A stretch of 64,000 nt of DNA, taken from Pelagibacteraceae bacterium AG-404-P08. GTDB lineage: Bacteria; Pseudomonadota; Alphaproteobacteria; HIMB59. Positions 42,988 to 51,917 of the stretch are shown here, one piece after another; position 1 is the stretch's first letter, and the number at the start of each line of letters is the position of its first letter. Below the pieces are notes generated by a model, which did not search any database, was not told the origin of the DNA, and saw only the letters and a list, made by a program, of their open reading frames with translations. Location of the stretch: contig QCJF01000005.1 in the NCBI GenBank assembly GCA_003216195.1, forward strand, positions 53,298 through 117,297. Reading direction: 5' to 3'. The position numbers were made by a program, and so were the translations under genes.

Positions 42988-44085
42988 ATGCAAATAAAAT
43001 ATGTAGATCTAAATAAAGATTATAATTTTAATAAAAAAAAACTTTTAAAAATTATAGATAAAACTTTATCTACTGGCGAGTGGGTTGGGGGTAAAGAAAT
43101 CAATCTTTTCGAAAAAAATATAGCCGCTTATACTAAATCAAAATTTGCTGTTGCTTTAAATAGCGGTACTGATGCACTAACATTATCTTTACATTTACTT
43201 GGTGTAAAAAGAGGAGATGAAGTAATTACTACACCAAATTCGTTCATAGCCTCAACGGCAGCAATTGTACACCTCGGTGCAGTACCTGTATTTGTAGACG
43301 TATTAGATGATCAAAACATTAACCCAGACTTAGTTAAAGCTAAGATAACAAAAAAAACAAAAGCCATTATGCCTGTCCATTTAACTGGTAGAATGTCAAA
43401 TATGATAGAAATAATGAAAATAGCTAAAGAGTTTAATTTAAAAGTAGTTGAGGATGCCGCTCAAGCAATAGGCTCTAAATTATGTAATAAACATGCAGGA
43501 ACTTATGGAGATTTTGGATGTTTTTCTGCACATCCACTTAAGAATTTGAATGCTATGGGAGACTCAGGATATTTAGTTACCTCAAGTCTGAAATATGCAG
43601 TTAGGGCTAAAAAACTTATTAATCATGGTATGAAAAAAAGAGGAATTGTTGAAGAATTTGGTTATGTTTCGAGAATGGATAATTTACAAGCAGCAATTTT
43701 AAATTTTAAATTAAAAGACCTAAATAAAATTATTAGAATTAGGAGAAATAATGCAAAATTATACAATCAATTTTTAAATAAAGATTATGTTCAAACCCCA
43801 AACAATGATCAGAAATATTTTGATACATACCATACCTATGTTATCAAAGTTGATAAAAGGGATAGTTTAAAAAAATATTTAGAAAAAAAAGGAATATCTA
43901 CTAGCATTCATTATCCGACCCCTATACATTTACAACCCGCAGCACATAAACTCAATCTTAAATTAGGTGACTTTCCCAATACAGAAAAACAATCTAAAAG
44001 GATATTAACTCTGCCAATTAACCAATATCTAAAAAAAAAAGAATTACTGTATATATCAAATATGATTAATAAATTTTATGAATAA
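42988..44085 (+). CDS. DegT/DnrJ/EryC1/StrS sugar aminotransferase (first)
   Basis: The 365-residue PLP enzyme transfers an amino group from glutamate to a keto-sugar nucleotide. 'ALNSGTDALTLSLHLLG' and 'VVEDAAQAIGS' bind PLP, and the Schiff-base lysine is Lys185 in 'SAHPLKNLNAMGDSG'. 'ISTSIHYPTPIHLQPA' near the C-terminus is typical. The E1-alpha gene starts inside its last codons. A run of ten A at 44031-44040 lies close to its end. The second family member at 47.2 kb suggests two amino sugars or two positions. Confidence 0.9.
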   Translation: MQIKYVDLNKDYNFNKKKLLKIIDKTLSTGEWVGGKEINLFEKNIAAYTKSKFAVALNSGTDALTLSLHLLGVKRGDEVITTPNSFIASTAAIVHLGAVPVFVDVLDDQNINPDLVKAKITKKTKAIMPVHLTGRMSNMIEIMKIAKEFNLKVVEDAAQAIGSKLCNKHAGTYGDFGCFSAHPLKNLNAMGDSGYLVTSSLKYAVRAKKLINHGMKKRGIVEEFGYVSRMDNLQAAILNFKLKDLNKIIRIRRNNAKLYNQFLNKDYVQTPNNDQKYFDTYHTYVIKVDKRDSLKKYLEKKGISTSIHYPTPIHLQPAAHKLNLKLGDFPNTEKQSKRILTLPINQYLKKKELLYISNMINKFYE

Positions 44086-45049
44086 AAAACTAAAAACTAA
44101 GCTTTTATTTGAAATGATCAGAATGAGAGAAATAGAATATAAAATACAAAGAGAATACTCTAAAGAACAAATGCGATGCCCAATTCATTTATCGGTAGGC
44201 CAAGAGGCTATTCCAGTAGGTATTTCAAATAATTTAAAAAAAAGTGACAAAATATTGAGTGCTCACCGTTCACATTTTCATTACTTAGCAAAAGGAGGTT
44301 CTCTAAAAAGTATGATTGCTGAATTGTATGGGAAAGAGTCAGGCTGTGCTATGGGTCTTGGTGGTTCAATGCATCTAATTGATATTAAGTCTAATGTTGT
44401 GGCTGCTGTCCCAATAGTTGGTAGTACGATGCCAATTGGAGTAGGTGTAGCTTGGTCACAAAAATTAAATGGTTATAACAAAGATATAACTGTTATTTAT
44501 TTTGGCGATGGAGCAACGGAAGAGGGAGTTTTTCACGAAAGTCTCGATTTTGCATCATTATTCAATCTGAACATTCTCTTTGTTTGTGAAAATAATTTCT
44601 ATTCTGTTTATTCTAATATTTCAAAAAGACAAAATAAAAACAGATCTATAATTAAAATAGCAAAAGCTCATGGAATTAACTCTACTAAAATTGATGGTAA
44701 CAATTGCGAAGAGATTTATAAAAAATCTAAATCAATTATAAATCAAATAAGAACAAAAAATATTCCACATTTAATTGAATTAGATACCTTTCGACATTTA
44801 GAACATTGTGGTCCTAATGAAGACGATTATCTAAATTATAGAGATGCTAAGGAAATAAAAATATGGACCAAAAAAGACCCAATTAAAAATTACCAAAAAA
44901 GACTATTAAATGAAAAAATTATTTCTAACCAAGATTTAGAAAATATTTTAAAAAAAATTCATAAAGAAATTAATCAAGCATTTACTTTTGCTAAAAATAG
45001 CCCATACCCTAATAAAAAAAGCTTATTATATAAATACATCTACGCATGA
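44078..45049 (+). CDS. Thiamine diphosphate-dependent E1-alpha-like subunit
   Basis: The 323-residue protein is a PDH/acetoin dehydrogenase E1-alpha homologue: 'GGSLKSMIAELYGKESGCAMGLGGSMHL', and the thiamine-diphosphate site 'YFGDGATEEGVFHES' to 'FVCENN'. It pairs with the E1-beta-like gene whose ATG overlaps its stop. No lipoyl E2 or E3 gene is near, so this is not a normal dehydrogenase complex. A thiamine-dependent carboligase or decarboxylase acting on a sugar is a better guess. Overlaps the aminotransferase by eight bases. Confidence 0.85.
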   Translation: MNKKLKTKLLFEMIRMREIEYKIQREYSKEQMRCPIHLSVGQEAIPVGISNNLKKSDKILSAHRSHFHYLAKGGSLKSMIAELYGKESGCAMGLGGSMHLIDIKSNVVAAVPIVGSTMPIGVGVAWSQKLNGYNKDITVIYFGDGATEEGVFHESLDFASLFNLNILFVCENNFYSVYSNISKRQNKNRSIIKIAKAHGINSTKIDGNNCEEIYKKSKSIINQIRTKNIPHLIELDTFRHLEHCGPNEDDYLNYRDAKEIKIWTKKDPIKNYQKRLLNEKIISNQDLENILKKIHKEINQAFTFAKNSPYPNKKSLLYKYIYA

Positions 45050-46098
45050 GAAAATTAAAGTACTCTGAAGCAATTAATGAAGCTTTTTCATTAGCAATGA
45101 AGAAAGATAAGAAAATAATTATATTAGGTTTGGGTTGTGATGATCCCAAAGGTATTTTTGGGACAACCTTAGGTTTGAAGGATAAGTTTGGTAAAAATAG
45201 GGTTTTCGATGTACCAACGGCAGAAAACGCATTAACAGGTATATGCATAGGTTTGGCATCAGAGGGATTCAAGCCAGTTTTATCTCATCAAAGAGTTGAA
45301 TTTGCACTATTAACAATTGAGCAAATTTTTAATCAAGCAGCAAAATGGAACTTTATGAGTGCAGGAAAAAAAAATGTACCTTTAGTTATAAGGTTAATCA
45401 TTGGAAGAGGATGGGGGCAAGGACCTCAACACTCTCAATCACTTGAGGCTATTTTTGGACATATTCCTGGACTCATAGTAGTTACTCCATCAACAGCGGC
45501 AGATGCCAAAGGAATGCTTATTTCAAGTATAAAAAATAAAAATCCAGTCATATTCTTTGAGCATAGGTGGCTTCATGAAAATTATGGCATTGTTCCAAAA
45601 AAATATTATGAAACAAAATTAAATAAATCAAAGCTTCTAAAAATTGGAAATCATATATCGATAATATCAAATTCTTTTATGGCTATTGAGTCATTAAAAG
45701 CATCAAAGTTACTTAAGAAATTTGATATAAGCTGTGAAGTTTTAGATTTAAGAGTAATTAGACCTCTTGATAAAAAATCAATAGTCAAAACTGCAAAAAA
45801 AAATAAAAAAGTTCTTATTGTAGATAATGGTTTAACCTCATTTGGTATCTCATCTGAAGTTGTCTCTACAATAATTGATGAATGCGATCATAAAAGTATA
45901 AATATTAAAAGGATTGGTTTATTAGATGCTCCTATACCTAGCACTAGATCTTTAGCTAAGTTTATTTACCCATCATATATATCGATAATAATTGAAGTTT
46001 TTAAAATGCTTAATAAGAAAGTCCCAAAAAATATAATAAATTCAAAAGACTTTTATGCATCGGATCAACCTGATGAAAATTTCAAAGGCCCTTTTTAA
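45046..46098 (+). CDS. Transketolase/E1-beta-like subunit
   Basis: The 350-residue protein aligns with E1-beta subunits: 'VPTAENALTGICIGLASEGFKPVLSHQRVEF' region, 'VIRLIIGRGWGQGPQHSQSLEAIFGHIPGL' region and the C-terminal domain with 'CEVLDLRVIRPLDKKSI'. The ATGA overlap with the E1-alpha gene implies a 1:1 heteromer. Partner of E1-alpha in an unusual thiamine enzyme of the sugar locus. The C-terminal tail 'DQPDENFKGPF' is retained from PDH-like relatives. Confidence 0.85.
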   Translation: MRKLKYSEAINEAFSLAMKKDKKIIILGLGCDDPKGIFGTTLGLKDKFGKNRVFDVPTAENALTGICIGLASEGFKPVLSHQRVEFALLTIEQIFNQAAKWNFMSAGKKNVPLVIRLIIGRGWGQGPQHSQSLEAIFGHIPGLIVVTPSTAADAKGMLISSIKNKNPVIFFEHRWLHENYGIVPKKYYETKLNKSKLLKIGNHISIISNSFMAIESLKASKLLKKFDISCEVLDLRVIRPLDKKSIVKTAKKNKKVLIVDNGLTSFGISSEVVSTIIDECDHKSINIKRIGLLDAPIPSTRSLAKFIYPSYISIIIEVFKMLNKKVPKNIINSKDFYASDQPDENFKGPF

Positions 46099-46103
46099 AT
46101 TTT

Positions 46104-47135
46104 ATGAGAAAATTTTGGTCATTATTAAGTGTTATAAATCACAAAAAAACTAATTTAAATATTAGATTATTGAGCAAAATCGATAATTTTGGATTTTTAA
46201 CTTCAAAAAAAACTCAAAATATAAGAACTAAAAAAATTTTTTATTCTGTTTGTTTATGGGGAGAAGAATATATTAAAATTTTTAATGAAATTTTAATACC
46301 TAGTCTTTTACAAAAAGAAAATATTCCAAATTTAAAAAAATTTGGTTGTTATCAAAAAATTTTTATTTTTACAAAAGATAATGAATACCCACTTTATAAA
46401 AAAAATGAACTACTTCTTAATAGGTATTTATCAATTGAAATAGTAAAAAATCCTAACGTATCGAATAATTTAAACCCAAAAAAGTTTTTAAAAAATTCTT
46501 TAGTTACATTTATTAAAAAATCAATATTAAGCAATGCATATTCTATGGTTTTGACGCCTGACCATGTTTACGGTAATAAATCTATATTTAATCTTTTCGT
46601 TTCAGTATATGGAAAGGATTATGGAATTGCTTGTGTAGGCGCAAGAATAAATTGGAAAAGTTCTCATACAAAATTAAAAAAATACTTTAATAAAAATAAA
46701 GTTTTAAATAACCCAAATTTAGTAAAATTTACTTTTGAAAATCTTCACCCTGCATTTAAACAATGTATTAACGCACAATCAAATTATCTTGGATTAACAT
46801 TAGAGGCTATAGATAAAAATAAATATTTAGTATGTTCGTCTCGTGTAAACGTTTGTATAGTCAAATTTAAGAAAAGTGATTTAAAATTTTTTAACTCTAT
46901 AGAGGATTACAACAATATTGATTTTTATTGGCCAAGATTATTAATTAAAGAGGGTAGATACAAATTTATTGGAGATTCTGATTATATTTTTTATTCTGAA
47001 CTTACAAAAGAAGATTTAAAAATTGAAAAATTTGATAAAAGTTTACTTAATTATACTTTATATGGTAAAAATAGAAGATTAATTAACCACGTTTTAAATG
47101 ACTCTTACTATTCTATATGGAAAATAAATAAATAA
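46104..47135 (+). CDS. Uncharacterised glycosyltransferase-like protein of the sugar locus
   Basis: I do not recognise a named family for this 343-residue protein. 'FYSVCLWGEEYIKIFNEILIPSLL' near residue 46 resembles the start of a group of hypothetical proteins in polysaccharide loci of marine and freshwater bacteria. 'AYSMVLTPDHVYGNKSIFNLF' has an aspartate-containing site similar to a GT-A metal motif. It has no signal peptide. It lies six bases after the E1-beta gene and 21 before a DegT gene. Transferase function is a guess from context and pattern. Confidence 0.55.
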   Translation: MRKFWSLLSVINHKKTNLNIRLLSKIDNFGFLTSKKTQNIRTKKIFYSVCLWGEEYIKIFNEILIPSLLQKENIPNLKKFGCYQKIFIFTKDNEYPLYKKNELLLNRYLSIEIVKNPNVSNNLNPKKFLKNSLVTFIKKSILSNAYSMVLTPDHVYGNKSIFNLFVSVYGKDYGIACVGARINWKSSHTKLKKYFNKNKVLNNPNLVKFTFENLHPAFKQCINAQSNYLGLTLEAIDKNKYLVCSSRVNVCIVKFKKSDLKFFNSIEDYNNIDFYWPRLLIKEGRYKFIGDSDYIFYSELTKEDLKIEKFDKSLLNYTLYGKNRRLINHVLNDSYYSIWKINK

Positions 47136-47156
47136 ATGTATTTTTAATCGAATTTC

Positions 47157-48260
47157 ATGAAAGTTCCATTTAATTATTTAAATTTTGAATTTAAAAATAA
47201 CAAAAAAATAATTTCTGAATGGAAGAAGTTAATTAGATCAACTGACTATACTCTTGGAAAGTATGTTTATAAAGTTGAAAAAAAATTTTCTGAATACTTT
47301 GATTGTAAATATGTAATAGCGGTTAACAGCGGAACTGATGCACTGATATTGGCATTAAAGTCTTTAGGTGTAAAACCAGGAGATGAAGTTATTACAGCTG
47401 CAAATACATTTTATGCTACTGCTGGTGCAATTGTTGCATGTGGAGCTAAGCCTGTTTTGGTAGATGCAAATGACAATTATCAAATAGATGAAAAATTAAT
47501 TCAAAGACACATAACAAAAAAAACAAAAGTTATAATACCTGTTTATTGGGGAGGCGCTATACCAAACATAAAACTCATTATGAAAATAGCAAAAAAAAAT
47601 AAATTAAAAGTTGTAGAGGACTCTTGTATGGCAATCGGCGGGAAGGTAAGCTCCAAGCATCCTGGAACTTTTGGAGATATTGGATGTTTCAGTTTTCATC
47701 CTCTGAAAACTATTAATGCAATTGGGGATGCTGGAATGATATGTACAAATAATAAAAAAATATATGACTGGGCAATTAAATATAGAAATCATGGTATGAA
47801 AGATAGGGATAATATTGATTATTGGGGGGTAAATATGAGGATGCAACCTTTACAATGTGTGGTTGTATTAGAGGGGTTAAAAAGAATAGATAAAATTATT
47901 AATATAAGAAATAAAAATGCAAAGTTCTTAGATAAAAATTTAGGAAAACTAAAAAACTTAGTTAAAATTCCAAAAAGAGATAAGAATAATACAGAAACAT
48001 TTGCTTTGTATATGATAAGGGCAAATAAAAGAAATAATTTATTAAAGTTTTTAAATAATAACGGTATCGAAGCAAAAATTCATTACCCCAAACCACTTTG
48101 TCTTCAAAAACCTTATTTAAAGTATAAACAAAAGTACATTTCAAAAAATGTAATTAAGCAAAGCTCTGAACTCATAACTTTGCCAGTTCATCAGTATTTA
48201 AGTAAAAAACAATTGAAATTTATAATAACAAAATTTTTTGAATTTTATAAATTCACTTAA
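47157..48260 (+). CDS. DegT/DnrJ/EryC1/StrS sugar aminotransferase (second)
   Basis: The 367-residue PLP enzyme is a paralogue of the one at 43 kb. 'AVNSGTDALILALKSLGVKP', 'VVEDSCMAIGGK' and the Schiff-base lysine Lys184 in 'FHPLKTINAIGDAG' are present. It makes an amino sugar from a keto-sugar nucleotide. Its last bases overlap the end of the convergent Nudix gene by four. It ends the first half of the locus; a new promoter is visible at 48.76 kb. Confidence 0.9.
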   Translation: MKVPFNYLNFEFKNNKKIISEWKKLIRSTDYTLGKYVYKVEKKFSEYFDCKYVIAVNSGTDALILALKSLGVKPGDEVITAANTFYATAGAIVACGAKPVLVDANDNYQIDEKLIQRHITKKTKVIIPVYWGGAIPNIKLIMKIAKKNKLKVVEDSCMAIGGKVSSKHPGTFGDIGCFSFHPLKTINAIGDAGMICTNNKKIYDWAIKYRNHGMKDRDNIDYWGVNMRMQPLQCVVVLEGLKRIDKIINIRNKNAKFLDKNLGKLKNLVKIPKRDKNNTETFALYMIRANKRNNLLKFLNNNGIEAKIHYPKPLCLQKPYLKYKQKYISKNVIKQSSELITLPVHQYLSKKQLKFIITKFFEFYKFT

Positions 48261-48703
48261 AGTAAATAACAATTATATTTCAACCTAAGATAATAAGATA
48301 ATGAAACATAATCTGTTGGAATAATTGTTTTTTTTAATGAAAATAATTTATCTTTCTTTACTAAAACATATCCTTTACCTTCAGTTACATGAAAATTATT
48401 TGGTAAATTCTTGATTTTAGAAAAAAAAATATATCTTGTAAAAAAAGATTTTTTATTTTTAATTCTAAAATCACATAAAAAAGAAATTTTTTTTAAAATA
48501 ATATTTGTTTCTTCCAAAATTTCTCTTTTTAATGCATCAAATTCATTTTCATTATTCTCAATTTTTCCTCCAAATAGGCCAAGCATTGAGGGGTACCAAA
48601 TATTTTTAATATCGTCTCTTTTTTGTAAAAGGAATGAATCACCAATCTCAATGATTGCAAAAGATGAGTTAGCAAAGTTTTTTGTAGGAACTTTAATCAT
48701 CAA
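48257..48703 (-). CDS. NUDIX hydrolase, antisense to the sugar locus
   Basis: The 148-residue protein has the Nudix box 'GGKIENNENEFDALKREILEETNI' region (residues about 45-68), with REILEE catalytic glutamates. 'FLLQKRDDIKN' and 'PSMLGLFGGK' resemble mannosyl- or nucleotide-sugar-directed Nudix enzymes. The second ATG (48700) is an equally likely start. It is the only minus-strand gene between 36.9 kb and the window end. Its substrate may be a nucleotide sugar made in the locus; that is inference. Confidence 0.82.
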   Translation of the reverse strand: MMIKVPTKNFANSSFAIIEIGDSFLLQKRDDIKNIWYPSMLGLFGGKIENNENEFDALKREILEETNIILKKISFLCDFRIKNKKSFFTRYIFFSKIKNLPNNFHVTEGKGYVLVKKDKLFSLKKTIIPTDYVSLSYYLRLKYNCYLL

Positions 48704-48754
48704 TTAACCATTAAAATTATAATTTAAAATATAAAATAAATAATTGTAATCAAA

Positions 48755-48783
48755 TTGCTACTTTAATATCTTAAACTTATAGA
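48755..48783 (+). promoter_or_regulatory. Candidate sigma-70 promoter for the second half of the sugar locus
   Basis: TTGCTA (48755-48760) and TATAGA (48778-48783) are separated by 17 bases. The predicted start near 48790 leaves a 20-base leader before the ATG of the gmhA-like gene. It lies in the 106-base gap between the antisense Nudix gene and that gene. Confidence 0.5.
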
Positions 48784-48809
48784 TTAAATGTTGTATCTTA
48801 TATAAATTA

Positions 48810-49400
48810 ATGAAAAAAATTATTTCTACACAAAAAATAATTGATAATTATAAATACAATTACTTACAAGCAATTAATACAAAAATTGAAAAAAAAATAA
48901 TAAGTTTTGCGAAATTAGTTGAAAAATATTGGAAAAAAAATAACACTATTTATTTTGTTGGAAATGGTGGTAGTGGTGCGAATGCACAGCATATAGCTAA
49001 TGATTTTTTATTTGGTGCTGGCAAATCAAATAAAAAGGGAATAAAAGTCGAAGCACTTGTATCAAATACATCTATAATCACGTGTCTTGCTAATGATATT
49101 AATTACGAATCAATTTTTTCAGAACAATTAAGAATAAAAGCAAATAAAAATGATTTATTAGTTGTTTTAAGTGGGAGCGGTAATTCAAAAAATATAATTG
49201 AGGTAATTAAACAAGCAAAAAAAATGGAAATTAAAACTTTTGGTATAATAGGATACGATGGTGGGAAGGCGAAAAAAATTCTTGATGAGCACATACATTT
49301 TGAATTAGATGATATGCAAGTAGTAGAGGATTTACAAATGTTTGTGTGTCATGTATGTTGCAAATGGCTTTCTCAGATTAATCACAATAAACGTATATGA
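48810..49400 (+). CDS. gmhA: Phosphoheptose isomerase-like SIS-domain protein
   Basis: The 196-residue SIS protein resembles GmhA, which turns sedoheptulose-7-phosphate into glycero-manno-heptose-7-phosphate. 'FVGNGGSGANAQHIANDFLFG' region (residues about 51-71) and 'VLSGSGNSKNII' are the family phosphate-binding segments. 'CKWLSQINH' ends it. It begins the second half of the locus and overlaps the epimerase gene by four bases. The kinase-nucleotidyltransferase fusion two genes later supports a heptose pathway. Confidence 0.85.
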   Translation: MKKIISTQKIIDNYKYNYLQAINTKIEKKIISFAKLVEKYWKKNNTIYFVGNGGSGANAQHIANDFLFGAGKSNKKGIKVEALVSNTSIITCLANDINYESIFSEQLRIKANKNDLLVVLSGSGNSKNIIEVIKQAKKMEIKTFGIIGYDGGKAKKILDEHIHFELDDMQVVEDLQMFVCHVCCKWLSQINHNKRI

Positions 49401-50383
49401 AAATTGTAATTACTGGTGGAGCAGGTTTTATTGGTAGCCACTTGGTTGAAAAATTATTTGAAAATAACGACTTGCACGTTATTGATAATTTAAGCACAGG
49501 TCATTTTGAAAACATTAAACAATTTCAAAATAAAATATCATTTTATGAACTTGACCTGTATTCGGTTGATGAAAATAAAATTGATAAGGTTTTAAAAGGA
49601 GCTGATTTAGTTTTCCATTTAGCGGCACTTGCTGATATCGTTCCTAGCATGCAATACCCAGAAAAATATTACAATGCTAATGTTACTGGTACTCTAAAAC
49701 TTTTACAATCAATGGTGAGAAATAATGTAAAAAAAATTATTTATACAGCATCATCATCTTGTTACGGTATTCCAGATGTATTTCCTACTGATGAAAAAGC
49801 TGAAGAGAGGCCTCAATATCCTTATGCTTTGACAAAATTATTAGGAGAAAAGATTATTTTTCATTGGTCAATGATTTATCAAATAAATGCTATTTCTCTG
49901 AGGTTATTTAATGTATATGGCACAAGATCAAGAACATCTGGAACATATGGAGCAATGTTTGGTGTCTTTCTGGCTCAGAAGTTGGCAAAACAACCCCTTA
50001 CAATTGTTGGAGACGGCTCTCAAACAAGAGACTTTACATACGTGACTGATGTAGTGAACGCTTTAATAATTGTTGGAAAAACTGACATTACTAATCAAAT
50101 TTTCAATATAGGGAGTGGTGAAACTATATCTATTAATAAAATTGCAAATTTACTCGAATGCAATAAGGTTTTTATTCCTAAAAGACCAGGCGAGCCAGAT
50201 TGTACTTTTGCTAATATTAATAAAATTACTGAATTTACTAAATGGAGGCCAAAAATAAAGATCGCAGAAGGTATAAAATATTTAATAGATAATATTGACT
50301 ATTGGAAGAATGCTCCTGTTTGGACTCCAAGCAAAATTGATGATGCAACTAAAGATTGGTTTAAATATTTAGGTAAAAAATAA
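49397..50383 (+). CDS. NAD-dependent nucleotide-sugar epimerase/dehydratase (extended SDR)
   Basis: The 328-residue enzyme has 'GGAGFIGSHLVEKL' for NAD, 'SSSCYG' and the active-site 'YPYALTK' (Tyr-x3-Lys), and 'LRLFNVYGTRSRTSG' for substrate. The nearest pattern is UDP-glucose/UDP-GlcNAc 4-epimerase of the WbpP type, but ADP- or GDP-heptose epimerases look similar. The stop is immediately followed by the ATG of the kinase-nucleotidyltransferase gene. The nucleotide and sugar cannot be fixed from sequence. Confidence 0.85.
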   Translation: MKIVITGGAGFIGSHLVEKLFENNDLHVIDNLSTGHFENIKQFQNKISFYELDLYSVDENKIDKVLKGADLVFHLAALADIVPSMQYPEKYYNANVTGTLKLLQSMVRNNVKKIIYTASSSCYGIPDVFPTDEKAEERPQYPYALTKLLGEKIIFHWSMIYQINAISLRLFNVYGTRSRTSGTYGAMFGVFLAQKLAKQPLTIVGDGSQTRDFTYVTDVVNALIIVGKTDITNQIFNIGSGETISINKIANLLECNKVFIPKRPGEPDCTFANINKITEFTKWRPKIKIAEGIKYLIDNIDYWKNAPVWTPSKIDDATKDWFKYLGKK

Positions 50384-51910
50384 ATGACTAAAATATTGCA
50401 ACCATCTAGTTTAGCCAAAGTAATAGCTGGAAATAAGAAAAAAAAACTTATAACAGTAATGTGCCATGGCGCTTTTGATGTTTTACATTACGGCCATATT
50501 AGTCATTTTAAAGAAGCGAAAGAGTATGGTGATATTCTAGTAATCAGCGTTACAGCAGATAAATATATTAATAAGGGTCCAAATAGACCATTTTTTTCTG
50601 AAAAGATTAGAATGAAAACTGTCGCTTCTTTAGATATTGTTGATTATGTAGTTTTAAGTAACAGTGATGTTTCAATAAGCATTATCAAAGCACTAAAACC
50701 TGACATCTATTGCAAAGGACCAGATTATAAAAATCATAAAAATGATATTTCAGGAAATATTAAAAAAGAAATTGAAGCTATTAAAAGTGTTGGTGGTAAA
50801 ATTTCATACACTGAAGGTAAAACTTATAGTTCAAGTAAATTAATAAATATTTTTTCAGATCATTTTAATGAAGATCAAAAAAACTATGTAAAACTCATTA
50901 AATCAAAACATTCGAACTACTATATCAATAAAATGATTGAAAAGATTTCAAAATATAATGTTCTTTGTGTTGGTGAGACAATATTAGATGAATACGTATT
51001 TTGTAAGGCTATTGGTAAATCTGGAAAGGAACCTGTACTAGTCCTTCAAGAAATGAATAGAGAAAAGTACTTAGGCGGAATAGGGATGATTTCTAATAAC
51101 GTTGCTGAGTTTGTTAATAAATCTGAAATTCTCTCAGTAATAGGAGATAGAGATATTAATTTAAAATTCATAAAAGATAATCTTAACAATAAAACTAAAT
51201 TTAATTACATAAATAAAATAAATTCTCCTACTATTACAAAAAGAAGATTTATTGACCACATTGATAAAAAAAAACTACTTGGAGTTTATGATATAAACGA
51301 TGAAAATTTTGATAGAAATCAAGAAAAAGATTTTATTAATTTATTTAGAAAATTAATTTCTAAATTTGATACTCTAATAGTAGTTGATTATGGACATGGT
51401 ATTATAAACAATACAACTTCTAAACTTATCTCAAACTCTAAAATATTTACAGCTATAAATACTCAGATAAATTCTTTTAATATTGGATTTCAAAAAATTG
51501 ATAAATATAAAAAACCTGATCTACTAATTATTAATGAGAGTGAACTAAGACATGATTTAAGAGATAATTCATCTAACGTAGATTATCTAGTTAGTAAAAT
51601 TCAGAGCACAATAAATTTTAAAAAACTTGTAATTACTCGAGGCTCTAAAGGATGTTTTTTATATTCAAAAAAACAATCTAAAGTAAAGAAAATTTTCTGT
51701 CCTGCATTCGCCACAAGAATTGTCGATAAAGTAGGATCTGGTGACGCAATGTTGTCAATGATGTCCATATGTTTAAGTGCTGGATTATCAGATGAGTTAT
51801 CATTGTTTATTGGCTCTCTGGCAGCTGCAAAGTCTGTAGAAAATATTGGAAACAGTTATACTTTAAAAAAAGTTGATTTATTAAAATCTATAAATCATAT
51901 TCTTAAATAA
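50384..51910 (+). CDS. Nucleotidyltransferase-PfkB kinase fusion, reversed HldE-like
   Basis: The 508-residue protein has an N-terminal cytidylyltransferase-type domain (residues about 22-155; 'HGAFDVLHYGHISHF' with HxGH at 35-38) and a C-terminal ribokinase/PfkB domain (about 172-508; 'YLGGIGMISNNVA', 'VVDYGHG', catalytic Asp454 in 'VGSGDAML'). HldE of E. coli phosphorylates heptose-7-phosphate and adds a nucleotide, with the kinase first. Here the order is reversed. The companion gmhA-like gene supports a heptose substrate. Domain identity is clear; substrate is inferred. Confidence 0.85.
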   Translation: MTKILQPSSLAKVIAGNKKKKLITVMCHGAFDVLHYGHISHFKEAKEYGDILVISVTADKYINKGPNRPFFSEKIRMKTVASLDIVDYVVLSNSDVSISIIKALKPDIYCKGPDYKNHKNDISGNIKKEIEAIKSVGGKISYTEGKTYSSSKLINIFSDHFNEDQKNYVKLIKSKHSNYYINKMIEKISKYNVLCVGETILDEYVFCKAIGKSGKEPVLVLQEMNREKYLGGIGMISNNVAEFVNKSEILSVIGDRDINLKFIKDNLNNKTKFNYINKINSPTITKRRFIDHIDKKKLLGVYDINDENFDRNQEKDFINLFRKLISKFDTLIVVDYGHGIINNTTSKLISNSKIFTAINTQINSFNIGFQKIDKYKKPDLLIINESELRHDLRDNSSNVDYLVSKIQSTINFKKLVITRGSKGCFLYSKKQSKVKKIFCPAFATRIVDKVGSGDAMLSMMSICLSAGLSDELSLFIGSLAAAKSVENIGNSYTLKKVDLLKSINHILK

Positions 51911-51917
51911 TTTATTT

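Noticed and set aside
48411-48707. 98-codon plus-strand frame opposite the Nudix gene
   Set aside because: The minus strand has a perfect Nudix box here; the plus frame is repetitive Lys/Ile/Phe-rich sequence typical of shadow frames in AT-rich DNA.
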